Made by a program: the position numbers and the translations under genes. Shown piece by piece: positions 1 to 9,706 of a stretch of 20,363 bases of DNA (the first letter of the stretch is position 1; each line of letters opens with the position of its first letter). Below the pieces are notes generated by a model. The model had not been told where the DNA came from. It searched no databases and worked only from the letters and a program-made list of their open reading frames with translations. This DNA comes from Vairimorpha ceranae (Eukaryota; Microsporidia; Nosematidae): the NCBI RefSeq assembly GCF_000988165.1, contig NW_020169363.1, forward strand, positions 1 through 20,363, read 5' to 3'.

Positions 1-694
1 CTACCTTTAACATGCCCAATATTAAATTCATTGCATATATCTGATTCACCGGTATTGCAAAATTCTCTACCATTGTCTGTATGAAGTATAAAAGGAGAGC
101 TAAAGGTGCTGAACACGTTCCTAAACGAATTACTAACAGACAAGGCATTTTTTTTCCAAACAAAGCAGCAGTTCAGAAGTATTTATAAAATGAATCAACC
201 ATCACAAATAACCACTTTAAACCATTGTTTTGGTTTGAATAGTACCTAAGATCAACAAGATCTGCTATAAAACGTTCCTTAAAAAATTAAGCTATTATAA
301 AAGTAATTACATGACGGGTAACTAGAGTTCTACGTTCCAGGCAAACCAAACATTGACTAATAATAGAACCAAACAACACACGTGATATACTATATTCGAG
401 TGTTTAGAGCAACGAAAGAAGCTTATCGCGGTCCGCATGCCCGTTGATATTATGTTGTAGCAATGTAAATTCATCTCTAAAAATGATTTTTTCACACGTA
501 AAAAATCTCAAAACAATACACCCGTCTTTTTAAATCTTAATTCATTTGAGGGCGGAATTAATTAACACAAATCGTCTACACCTTCTTTTGAAAGCATCCA
601 CCCCCGTGCTACTCTGAAGCGACAATGGTATAATTTAAGAGGCCAGGAAATTTATGATCTCTTCTCTTTCTGAGTTTGTCAATTCAATATACAT
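1..694 (-). pseudogene. Decayed retroviral-type DDE integrase/transposase (KRBA2/Ginger-like), 3' end cut by window edge
   Basis: Read on the minus strand from an ATG at 694, one frame carries recognisable integrase landmarks in order. These are an H2C2 zinc-finger start HNINGHADRDK (422-454), a CLVC pair (341-352), DLVDL holding the first catalytic Asp (248-262), and VMVDSF just before a stop (about 173-190). The second catalytic block, HTDNGREF, lies at about 60-83 in another frame and is followed by GHVKG near the edge. The first frame has about six in-frame stops, and at least one frameshift lies between 175 and 89, near a run of eight A, so the copy is dead. HVKG after TDNGREF and DLVDL resemble the KRBA2/Ginger group of cut-and-paste elements more than typical Ty3/gypsy, but this family choice is inference. 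The third catalytic residue would lie outside the window. Confidence 0.8.
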
Positions 695-695
695 A

Positions 696-699
696 GGGG
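696..699 (-). promoter_or_regulatory. CCC-like start signal of the integrase fossil
   Basis: On the minus strand CCCC is followed by T and then the ATG at 694. This is the microsporidian C-run start signal also seen at other genes here, and it supports 694 as the original start of the dead integrase. Confidence 0.55.
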
Positions 700-809
700 T
701 TAAAAAAATTTTAAAAAGTCTAATTTTAACTAAATTTTAAATGGGGAGAAGGAGGAGTATTAAAATATTTTTATTTCTTACAAATTTATTGACTATTTAT
801 CAGACAATC

Positions 810-858
810 TATAGGGACTGAGGCCATGGCGCAGTCGCTATGGCGTCCAGCTCCTATA
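810..858. other. GC-rich imperfect hairpin in AT-rich DNA
   Basis: Three nested stems pair here: 810-814 with 854-858, 815-818 with 845-848, and 823-831 with 836-844. The last is nine pairs including one G-T wobble, closed by a CAGT loop. The core is an island of G+C in very AT-rich sequence, as expected of a structured RNA or a transposon terminus. The bases TGGCGCAGTCG fit a tRNA A box, but no B box or matching acceptor strand follows, so a tRNA call is not supported. The function is unknown. Confidence 0.5.
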
Positions 859-914
859 AACTGTAAAAATGCCTATTCTAAAAATGGGATTTTATAATTT
901 ATTTTACAGTTTAT
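856..914. repeat. 13-bp perfect inverted repeat
   Basis: ATAAACTGTAAAA at 856-868 is the exact reverse complement of 902-914, with a 33-bp spacer. A third, direct copy of the 12-mer TTTTACAGTTTA lies at 1141-1152. The arms overlap the GC-rich hairpin. This may be the end of a small transposon or a MITE remnant. Apart from this and the hairpin, I see nothing recognisable in 700-1320. Confidence 0.55.
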
Positions 915-1320
915 TGAAAATATAATTAACCTACTTGATTATACTATAAATTAAAAATAACATTTAAATTAAAGAACGTGTAATTCAAAAATTATTTATG
1001 TACAAATAAAATTAGGCGTCATTAAAATAACAAAATTTTAAAAACAAAAGAGTAGATATTCCTATGCAAAAATTGTTAAACATATGGTCGTGAATCTGGC
1101 GTTTGACAATTAATGTCATTGATTGCACGACTAAATACTTTTACAGTTTAATAAAAATTCATGTAATTTACCACTTCCTGCCTTTTCATTTAATGTCTCT
1201 CACATAAATTTACACCCTTTTTCCTAATATTTTTACCAATCTACTTTTCTTTCCTATTTTCTTTATAGTATATGGACCTTCGGGTGCAGGGCCGTAAGAT
1301 TAAATTTTTTATTTTTTTAA

Positions 1321-1325
1321 CCCCC
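1321..1325 (+). promoter_or_regulatory. CCC-like start signal of the Merlin transposase fossil
   Basis: ACCCCC lies directly against the ATG at 1326. This picks 1326 rather than the in-frame ATG at 1272 as the original start of the Merlin-type transposase. Confidence 0.55.
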
Positions 1326-2224
1326 ATGAAAGCTTTTGATGAATCACCAAAAAAAACCATGAGCGCTATCTTACACAGTGTAGAAAATTATATCAATTAT
1401 TTGATTCAAAAAGGACTTTTATCTACATCAAAAATATGTATTAAGTGTGAAAAAATGACAATGAAAATTGTAAAAGATACTACATCTAATGATGGTTACT
1501 GCAGGACAGTAAAGATGTAGACATGTTAATCTGCAGTAATGGGTTGATGGCTTTGACATGTCTGTTATATAAATTTTAATAATTAAATAAACCCATGTTT
1601 TATACCAACAATTACATTTACAAATGTAATGATTATAAATGTAGAAAAAGAAGTTTTGCTTGCAAATTGTCTGCTAAGAACGCCCGGGTTGCGATTAATA
1701 AAAAATTTTTAGCAATTTATGAATTTTTGGCTTGTGATTATGTTAAGAGAGTAATGAATGATTGTGATATTTCTAAATTAACATTTCAAAAGCTCAAAAT
1801 AAATGTATTCAAATACATATCAAGTTGTGTCGAAAAATATGAAAATATAATACTGAGAGAATAACACGACATACAAATAGATGAAACGGCGATTTTCAGG
1901 GGAAGTTGATCTCTTCGCCATCATCCTTTTATGACGAAAACCAGGCCAGGCCTAACCTCGTTAGTATGACTAATATAACAAGAAACTGAACACATACTAA
2001 TAAAATTTGTTCCAATCCGTCAAATGACAACAATTACAAGCTTAATAAAGAAGGATATGCTTATAGGAACGATGATTATAACTGACGAACATTCTTCCAA
2101 TCGCGCTGTCGACAAAAATGCACTTTGTTCGCACGCTATAGTTAATCATAGTATTAAGTTTAAGAATATGAAAGAGTTTCATACCAATACTTTAAAAAAA
2201 TCTTTTGTCACAGTTAAAGTGTGA
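1326..2224 (+). pseudogene. Decayed Merlin/IS1016 (ISXO2-like) DDE transposase, split by an LTR-like insert
   Basis: The N-terminal zinc ribbon is clear: KGLL, then CIKCEKMTM and DTTSNDGY up to 1499, resuming after the insert as YKCNDYKCRKRSF. The first catalytic Asp sits in IDET (1880-1882) and the second in IITDEHSS (2084-2086), both in the frame that follows the insert. NHSIKF and HTNTL mark the C-terminal block, where the expected acidic third residue appears as Lys. In-frame stops occur at 1862-1864 and at least three more times before 2024. The element is therefore inactive both from the insert and from point decay. Merlin elements move by cut and paste; their terminal repeats were not identified here. 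Family assignment rests on the ordered motifs and is firm at superfamily level. Confidence 0.85.
1500..1610 (+). mobile_element. Solo-LTR-like insert, 111 bp, copy A
   Basis: The segment begins TGCAGGACAG and ends ACCAACA, so it has TG...CA ends. It is closely similar to 13175-13285 read on the minus strand, with the same 111-bp length. It is flanked by GTTAC (1495-1499) and ATTAC (1611-1615), a 5-bp target duplication with one mismatch. It carries a TATATAAA-like box near 1566-1573 and AAACCCATG at about 1589-1597. The insert interrupts the Merlin transposase exactly between DGY and IYKC. The short length is unusual for an LTR; a MITE with TG/CA ends is the alternative. Confidence 0.75.
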
Positions 2225-2430
2225 AGAAAAAAAAGGTTGGGAGTAATTGGTTTCTATGTTTCAATTTTTTTAAAAGAGTTTGTGTTTAGGTACTATGAAT
2301 TAAAAATATATGAATTTACTAAATAGGAAAAGTTTGGTTAAAAATAATTGAATATTTATTAAATACTTGAAATTTATTCCCTTTTTAAAAATCTTAATTT
2401 TTTTTCCTTACAAGATAGAGCTACCATACA

Positions 2431-3236
2431 TATGACCGAGTTTGCGGCCCTTCCCCGATCTTCATATTGTTCTTCATTTTTTTTGTATTATATTTCTTAA
2501 TATATACTAAATCATTGACTTTATATGCTTTCTTACTTGAATTTATCGTTGTGGTTATATATTTTCGAATTTAAAATTTTTCTTTAGGTGTTTCATCGGG
2601 ATCATAGAAATTATGTTTATAGGTTTTTTCGTATGGTAAGTGTAATATTGATCTTCTGAAGTTTAAATTTAGTCTACGATGTATTTTTTTTACTTAAATA
2701 CATTCTAATTACTTCTGCTGTAATTCCATTAATTTTTTGTGCAATACTATTTGACGATGGATTATATATTAACGTATTAACTGTTTTAATACCTTGTTTG
2801 TCCGCGGGTTTTAAAACTTTTCATTTGTTAGTTGTGTTCCGTTATCCAATATTTATGTTTTAGTAATGACAAACTTTTTAATCCTTTGTTTTATTTCTTC
2901 GATCACTTCATCGTCTGTAATCTTTTTTAAAAAATATAAGATTAATTTTGTGTTTACATCCGCTATTGTTAAAAAATTAGCCTTGTTTTGAACTTAATCT
3001 TCCTTATTGTTTTTTTTTTCAATGGTCCAACTATGCCTATGCATATTTTCGTAAATATGGTACTTGTGATTCAAACGGAATATTCAGTAATTTTTAATTG
3101 TTTTTTACACCTCGCACATACATTACAATTTCTAATTAATTCTTTGAATACTTCTTTATTTTTGTACAAAAGTATTATTGTTTAATTTTATTGTAAATTG
3201 TCGAAAACCTGTATGACATCCATATTCATGAATGTA
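2431..3236 (-). pseudogene. Decayed Ty3/gypsy-type integrase
   Basis: Read on the minus strand, the order matches a retroviral-type integrase. HEYGCHTGF (about 3204-3230) and CNVC (3116-3127) form the H2C2 zinc finger. GIVGPLK (near 3020-3045) is the first catalytic block, with Gly where Asp is expected. ILDNGTQLTNEK (about 2821-2852) keeps the second Asp. NPSSNSIAQKIN (about 2735-2770) is the third block, with Gln where Glu is expected. Then YEKTYKHNF (about 2610-2635) and KGP-like VYIKKYN and GEGPQTR (about 2440-2500) mark the C-terminal domain. Many stops and frame changes separate these blocks. No reverse transcriptase or RNase H was recognised upstream, and no LTRs could be assigned to it. 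The plus-strand open frame at 2988-3185 is a shadow of this fossil. Confidence 0.78.
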
Positions 3237-3307
3237 TTTTTAAAAAAATCGTTTTTTTCAAAAACAACTATTACTCTATTTGTTTTATCTCTTTTCCAGT
3301 TTACAAC

Positions 3308-3330
3308 TGTGGTATAATTCTGATACCACA
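3308..3330. repeat. Short perfect hairpin
   Basis: TGTGGTAT (3308-3315) pairs with ATACCACA (3323-3330) across a 7-nt loop. It lies upstream of the gypsy-type fossil on that element's strand. Function is unknown. Confidence 0.4.
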
Positions 3331-4765
3331 TTTTAAGGTGACCAATGATTTACAATATCACGTTGAAACGTCATTCGTTTTAATGATTAAATTAATATAT
3401 TGGACCATTTGCTAAACAAATATGTTTATTGGTTTACAATAGATATAAATAAGAAAATTTAATTATGAAAATGATGAATCAAGGTAGTCACTACAACAAA
3501 AATTCTTCTGCAAGTACTAAGCCCGATTTCAATAAAAACACTTTACGTAAACATATTTCCCGCAGCATCCTAGAATGCTTTTTATCCATAGGGACAATCC
3601 CTGGCAAACACGCCAGTAACAAATCGAGTTAAAAAGTTATTCAATTATAATTTAGACTTGACATAAAAATATTCTTTATAAAATTTGTATGTTATTTCTA
3701 TCCATTACAAGTCCAAGCATTTACTACTTAAGTACAAAGGTATTATAACTTGAAGTCAATTATTCTGCAAATAATTTAAAATTAAATGTTATTTTTTTAA
3801 AATCGTATTGTTTAACTACTTTCGTTGCTGTTTTAAAATTTAAAAATAAGGGCAAAAAATATTTTTTTTGAGTATATATAAAACTGTGTAGTTATTAGTA
3901 TCTTATTTATTTGTGGGAGGTTATAGGTGTAATGATGATTTTAATTAATATTTCCTGTTTAAAAAACGAATTAATATTTTGTTTTTTAAAATTTAATGTT
4001 ATATGAGCTCCTATATCAAATATCTGCATAAACAATTAAGTGTCATTTATTGCCATTAGAAGAAAAATTTTAAACTTCGATGGTAAAAAATATACTTTCT
4101 TTGAGTTAAAAGTAAATTTTGACAAAATTAAAAATAAAGTACTATAAATATAAAAAATTAGTTAGTTATTATATAACTCTTACTAGGAAATTTTATTAAA
4201 AAACACTTTTACATTTTAAGTTGTTAATTTTGTCCATAGACTAAAATAGTAGTGTCATGTCTATAGAGTGAAGCAATTTAAATTTAATGTTTGTTGTATT
4301 GTGGCTGGCTAACGTATTAGTATTCTGTATTTTATAATTTATCAAACGTGTTTAAAATTATAATTAATTTAATTTAAAATATGACTAGCTAACGTACTAA
4401 TATTCTGTATCTTTATAATTTATCAAACGTGTTTAAAATTATAATTAATCTAATTAAAAACATATTAATTTAATAGAATTTATGTTTAAACATCTTATAA
4501 TAACAATGTTGCTAGAAAATAAAGAACTTAATGTTTTGCTTTTCTTAATACAGTTCAATTTGCATTTTCTAAATTATTTATAAAACACTACCTTAGTTCC
4601 TTTTATTTCTTCAAAAATAATTAAAAAAATACTTTTTTATTACCTTTATAAGATAATCAAAACATCTTTTTGGTTTTTAATTTTAAGTTAGGTGGCTTAA
4701 TAATTTTTTATAAAAAGCTATTTACTATTAAAGATATTTATATTGTTTTTATATTTCTTTAATAA
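3331..4765. other. AT-rich intergenic region without a recognised gene
   Basis: A 53-codon open frame at 3471-3632 has more balanced base composition than its surroundings but no recognisable similarity, so it is not called as a gene. The only clear structure is the tandem duplication at 4302-4462. The rest is low-complexity AT-rich sequence leading to the thymidine kinase start. Confidence 0.6.
4302..4462. repeat. Tandem duplication, about 80-bp unit, two copies
   Basis: Copy 1 (4302-4381) and copy 2 (4382-4462) share the order GGCT/GACT, AGCTAACGTA-like core, TATTCTGTAT, TTATCAAACGTGTTTAAAAT and TAATTAAT. Copy 2 has one extra base and a few substitutions. The pair ends about 310 bp before the thymidine kinase start. 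Confidence 0.85.
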
Positions 4766-4769
4766 CCCC
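4766..4769 (+). promoter_or_regulatory. CCC-like start signal of thymidine kinase
   Basis: AACCCC ends 3 nt before the ATG at 4773. The position and sequence match the microsporidian C-run signal close to start codons. Confidence 0.65.
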
Positions 4770-4772
4770 TAA

Positions 4773-5366
4773 ATGGTTAATTTTTACACTGGTTGTGTAA
4801 TGTCTGGAAAAACTAAATTACTTTCTGATATTATTAATTTATTTGACAGTTCAGAATATCTTCTAATCGTACCTAAAATAGTTTTTCCTAACGATGAGGT
4901 GCAAGTGAAAAGTAGAGCTGAAGGATATGAAGGAATTATACCAGATATACGTATAGACAAATCTACTGACTTAACAGTATTGTTGACCTCTATGTTGGAT
5001 AATTCGAATATACGTTTAATTGTCTGCGATGAAATACAGTTTTTTGAGAAAGATCAAATTGATCAATTATTTAATATTGAAAAGATATTTAATTTGAAAA
5101 TTGTTTGTTTTGGATTGCTTAAAACACACCAAAATACTATTTGGGATGTGGTACAATATTTAATTAACAAAAAACCTAAATATACAGAAATTTTATCTTG
5201 TTGTACTTATTGTGAAAATATAGCTACTACAAATATTCGTTTTGATTTTAATTCCAGTGAAAGAATTGATGATTGTGGAAATGATGGTGATAAAGAGAAA
5301 TACTTCCCGGTGTGTGAAAGGTGTTATAAGGCTAGAGATAAGAGAAGTTATTTAGAAAATAATTAA
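4773..5366 (+). CDS. Thymidine kinase (TK1 family)
   Basis: The protein phosphorylates thymidine to dTMP with ATP, a cytosolic salvage step. At 197 residues it matches the usual length of this family. Visible landmarks are the P-loop GCVMSGKT (residues 7-14), the DEIQFF block (86-91) whose Glu is the expected catalytic base, and CFGLLKTHQ (about 112-120). Zinc-binding pairs are C144-x2-C147 and C181-x2-C184, with the substrate lasso before KYFPVCERCY. All key residues appear present, so it is probably functional. The C-run just upstream supports this start. There is no partner gene nearby: the next plus-strand feature is a dead transposon about 1.9 kb away. A stand-alone salvage gene fits a parasite that takes up host nucleosides. 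Confidence 0.92.
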   Translation: MVNFYTGCVMSGKTKLLSDIINLFDSSEYLLIVPKIVFPNDEVQVKSRAEGYEGIIPDIRIDKSTDLTVLLTSMLDNSNIRLIVCDEIQFFEKDQIDQLFNIEKIFNLKIVCFGLLKTHQNTIWDVVQYLINKKPKYTEILSCCTYCENIATTNIRFDFNSSERIDDCGNDGDKEKYFPVCERCYKARDKRSYLENN

Positions 5367-7261
5367 AATTATTATTACTTTATACCGTGAAATGTGTTAA
5401 GTAGTAGGGTAAAAAAATGAGATAATTTTTTTTTAATTTATTTGATTGAACAAAAGAAATTTTTTAATTTTTTATTATTAGTATTTATTTCCTTGTATGT
5501 TTTAAATAACAATAAATATTACAAAAAATTTAAAATAAAGATATTTGTATCTGTTAATTAATCAGAGCAGCAAATAAAGCTTTTCAAAAGTGTTACATTA
5601 ATTTAGAACCTTAGTTACATGTAATTTTTAATATTTATCACCTTCTATCTTTAAGATAAGTAAATCAATCTTAAAGATTACTAAAAGATATAGTAAACAT
5701 AGAGCAATTAATTTATTAAATTCTTATATTTGATCAACCCTCATGCAAATTTAATATACTTTAGACCGTCGTATTAAAAGTTAAAAGTTTTATAGATCTA
5801 TTATTTAGCAACATGTTGCAATTTAATAATAAAGATTGTAGCTTACTTTCAAATGCCTTATAATATTATATCTTTTATAATTTTTAATATTTTTTCTTGC
5901 GAAAAGAGCTTTAAACAACAACTTTTTGCTTTCATCTCGACATCAATTTATATATATTATTTTATATTACGACTTCATCAAATATCAGACCCAAATAAAA
6001 TAGGCAAATTTTTTTGCAAAAGGCTAAGCTTTTATTGATAAACCTGTAATCAAAATTAATTCTGACATATTTAAAACGAACTGTGTTGTCCACTAAGGTA
6101 TAACGCCGAAATATAATTAACTATAGGGTTTAAAACCTTTCTGTACCACAGTGAAATATTTTATTTTTATTGATAGGTTTTATTCATACACTCATTTATT
6201 TTATTTCTCTATATAAGTTAAGGCCTACTTAGTTCAAATACTAAAAAAAATTCTAAAATTTTCGTTGTTTTTATAAATATCAATTTTTTCATTTAATTTT
6301 TTTTATTAAATGTGGAAAATATTGTTAAAAAATGTTTCTTTTGATAAAATATTATCGCGTTTGTCTTTTACCTCAAAAACATATCAGCAAACCTGGTTTG
6401 ATATTTAGGGCATTGGTTTACAAAATATATTATTAAACTAAAGACCAATCAATATTTTTTTGTATTTCTATCAGAATAATGTAATTTTCGTTTAATTACA
6501 AAGACTTATTAAGATATTGTGCCTTTTTGTCAACTTTGCAACGATTAGAAGATTAAGCATAGTAAAAGAACTTTTTAAAAGTTATAACAGTTGTATGTTA
6601 AAATTTTTTGTTTTCATGAAAATACTATAATTTTTAGTTTATAAAAAAATATCAGTTGGGCTATTAAATATATATTTTTTCTCATTAATATCTTTTTAAT
6701 ATAATTTTTGTAGATGTGATTATTGTATTCTTAATTTTTAAAACAAACCTATAGAATGATTTGAACTAATTGCTTCAATAATTCAGTAAGATCGATAGCC
6801 CTTTTATAAATTTTTTGTCTGACAAAATCTTTATGATATTAAAGATTTTTATTAGTAAAATAATACATTTAATCTAAAAATACTTGGTTTTTCCTTGTTA
6901 TATCAAAATTATTGCATGGCTATTTGTAAATGTGTGAGGGTTTAGAATATAAGAATTAATTCATTAAAAAAAAATTCAAATTTAACAATTTGTTTGACTC
7001 AGACTTGAATTAAGGCGTAAGAAATAAAGCAATGAGATTAAACATAGAGTGTATGGTAAAAAAATGACAAGAACAAGACAGCATTATTGGTACAACAAGT
7101 ACTATATTAGATAATAATATGATAAAATGTGTAACTTAAACACATTCCCACAGGGTTAAAAAATTAAAAAAAATAAAGTGAAACTACTTTACAAGTGATG
7201 TAGTCAACCCGCCCAATCGAGACATAACGATTTTGCACGAAAAACAGTTCTATTTTAATGA
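5367..7261. other. AT-rich intergenic region without a recognised gene
   Basis: No coding region is supported. A 61-codon frame at 5853-6038 lacks the C-run signal and any recognisable motif. A perfect 11-bp inverted repeat lies at 5647-5678. The sequence TAGTCAACCCGCCC near 7200-7214 resembles pogo/Tigger transposon ends and may be the left terminus of the fossil that follows, but I found no matching right end. Confidence 0.6.
5647..5678. repeat. 11-bp perfect inverted repeat
   Basis: ATCTTTAAGAT (5647-5657) and ATCTTAAAGAT (5668-5678) are reverse complements around a 10-nt spacer, about 280 bp past the thymidine kinase stop. In DNA this AT-rich it may be chance. Confidence 0.4.
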
Positions 7262-8836
7262 TTGTTTATGTCTATTTTTACAAATCAAGGCGATCGGGAA
7301 AATTTTTGTAGAATTTTTTTGATTTTTCTTAACCCCTTATTTAGTGTTCAGCATTTATCGGTGAAAGAAAAATATGAAATTATTTTATATAATGATGTAC
7401 ATTCTAAAGCTACTCATGCACAACTTAGAAACATATTTGACATAAGATTTAAGAAATATATTGGTAATTTTACTATTGGAAAGTTTACGAAACAGAAGTC
7501 AATTAAAAAAGCTTGATTTTAAAACTTTATTACCCAAGTGCTAAACATATGTCTATTGGTAAGTTTGAAGATATCGAAAGTGCCCTTACAATATGGATTA
7601 ATGTGCAGGAATTTAGAAATAATCCAATATTTGACGATATTTTTGTAAAGTAAAGCCGAAAATTTTGCAAAGCAATTTAGTATTAAAAATTTTGATCTAT
7701 CAAGGGGAATTTTATTCAGATTGCAAAAACGGATGGGGGCCTTAAGTCATTCAAGGTTGTAGGATAAATGGTTAAGATTACTTTTAGGTCATTAAAATCC
7801 TCCATTGAAGAAATTAAATTGGTTATAAAAGATTATTATAAAAAAAAACAATTTTTAATATGAATGAATCTGGACTGATTTTCTGTATGATGTCCGCCAA
7901 AAGTATCTTAACTTCGCCTATTAAAGGTTTTAAAAAAATTTTAACAAGAATTACTTTAGCATTTAATGTGTCTTTAGAAGTGGAAAAGCTAATGCCATTG
8001 GTTATAGGAAATGCTGAAAGGCCGAGGTCTCTTCACATAAAATACCCATCAGTATGTGGATTATACACATTCAAAGAAAAGTTGGATGACAAGCACAATA
8101 TTTAATATTTAACTCATCAACCTTAATGAAAATATGAAATCAAAAAATCTTAAAATATTATACTTGTTAGTAACTGTCCTGTTCATAAAGTCACATAAAA
8201 GAAGTTTTTTTGCCATTAAATACTACAGGAGTAATAAAACCTCTTGATTTAGGAATTATAAGATTTTTTAAATTTTGAAAAAAATTGATTAGGCGCATAA
8301 TACACATGATAGATAATAATTCATGTCTGTCTGTTATTGATGCATATAAAAATATTTCAATTAAAGACGCAATTATATTTTTCTATTTAGCTTTGATGAA
8401 GTTGAACTAAGGACTATTATTCAATGTTTAAAGAAATCTCCTCTGTTTTACAATAAGCCTGACAAGCCCGATTTGAATGATTCTGATATAATTGAAGATT
8501 AAAATAAGATTAGAGAATTAATTGACATGTTTGATCTAGTCCAGGACTTTTCTATTAAGGATATGATTGTGTTTCCGGAGGTGAAGTTAGTCGATTGTGG
8601 TATTGAAGATGATTTAATTGTCGAAATGATTAAGAATGAGCATGTGAATTTTATCGAATAAGAAAATAAATGTATTAACAGCAAAGTGCTTAAATTAAAT
8701 AAAAACGAGATTGCAGAAACATTAAAACATGGCGAGCGAAACTCTTAAAAACGATATTGATATACTAAAACAAGTTTAAAAATCAATCGAATCCCTTAAA
8801 AACTATTTATTAAAGAAAATTTTAGTTATTTTAAAA
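7262..8836 (+). pseudogene. Decayed pogo/Tigger (CENP-B-like, DDE_1) transposase
   Basis: Blocks of a pogo/Tigger transposase follow in order. A psq-type helix-turn-helix LSVKEKYEIIL with QLRNIFDI lies at about 7355-7440. The CENP-B-type DNA-binding part KFEDIESALTIW then KAENFAKQF and FDLSRGIL covers 7561-7730. The first catalytic block FNMNESGLIF (about 7854-7890) has Asn where Asp is expected, followed by RITLAFNVS and PLVIGNAERPR. The second block reads LVSNCPVH (about 8163-8187), with Ser for Asp. LNTTGVIKPLDLGIIRFFK (about 8216-8272) keeps the third Asp. A long decayed tail continues to about 8750. Frames switch repeatedly and stops are common, so the copy is dead. The minus-strand open frame at 8499-8684 is a shadow. 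Edges are approximate. Confidence 0.85.
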
Positions 8837-9698
8837 TGGTAACTTAATAGGATGGATTATAAAAAGGCAAATTAAGTTTAAAATTATTAAAAATCAGTTT
8901 TTTTAATATATTACAATAAAGCTTTTTTATTAAAAATCAAAAAATTTTAAATAAAAATTTTTCAATCAAGATATCTTCAAAAAATAGTGCCATTTTCTTA
9001 AAAGCTAAAATTTCTTTGTTCAAATGTGTCTCAATTTGCCACGTTATTGTACAAAATTATCAGTACTTACTATTTTAAGTGCATATCATGCTACAACCAT
9101 GGCAAATAATTGTTTCGGGATTTCCAAAACAAAACTGATGGTCTGAAGCAATGTTTTATATATTACTATTTAAAGAAAAATAACTTAAAAAAGATGCGTG
9201 AAGAAAATAAGAAGAGCATTAGAAAGCTGTTTGAACCTAGACATCGTTATGTAATAAATAGTTTTATTGAAAGTATTACAGGTTTTGCAGCTACCATTCG
9301 AGGAAAGACAGTACATTATGCTTTTTTTTATAAAGCTATAATTTAAATTGAAGAATACAGAACTTTTTAAAAATCGTCAAATGTTTATTTCCTTGTATTC
9401 TGACATATTTATTACCAATAATGTCCAAAACAGGGAATAAAACAAAGTAAATTTTGAAGGTTCATTTAACATTTTATTTTATCTATACATAATGACGGAT
9501 CTGGCATGTTTTCTATTTAAAAACCAATAGACTTTACTTTTTAACATGTTTTTATTTCACGTAAAAGTAATACCATGCAAATTAAAGTTGATTTTTTGTG
9601 CTGCTAAAAAATACAACAATAAAGCATTAATTTTTTTGATTTTAATTTAACGGTTTTACAAAAAATTTATTGATTTCAAATTAATTTAATTTTTTTTA
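8837..9698. other. Intergenic region with one doubtful small open frame
   Basis: A 78-codon plus-strand frame at 9110-9346 has a Lys/Arg-rich middle (residues about 23-45) and no motif I recognise. It has no C-run signal, and a short ATG frame at 9098 precedes it. It may be a gene fragment or chance, so it is not called as a gene. Nothing else is visible. Confidence 0.55.
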
Positions 9699-9701
9699 CC
9701 C
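9699..9701 (+). promoter_or_regulatory. CCC-like start signal of the 522-residue gene
   Basis: TTTACCC ends 5 nt before the ATG at 9707, in the position expected for microsporidian genes. Confidence 0.6.
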
Positions 9702-9706
9702 AATTA

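Noticed and set aside
815..828. Short likeness to an 18S rRNA segment (ACTGAGGCCATG)
   Set aside because: About a dozen matching bases without any flanking rRNA similarity; chance or convergence is more likely.
815..860. Possible tRNA, from a good A-box match TGGCGCAGTCG and a plausible 5' acceptor strand
   Set aside because: No B box and no complementary 3' acceptor strand within the next 100 bases; the anticodon arm does not form well.
1272..1325. Upstream ATG at 1272 as the Merlin start
   Set aside because: The C-run against the ATG at 1326 and the lack of zinc-ribbon features before it favour 1326.
5853..6038. 61-codon open frame
   Set aside because: No start signal, no motif, low-complexity composition in AT-rich DNA.
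6755..6775. B-box-like GTTCAAATC on the minus strand
   Set aside because: The T-stem does not pair and no A box lies at the right distance.
7199..7250. Left terminal inverted repeat of the Tigger fossil
   Set aside because: The sequence resembles pogo/Tigger ends but no right-hand partner was found, so it is mentioned only in the intergenic entry.
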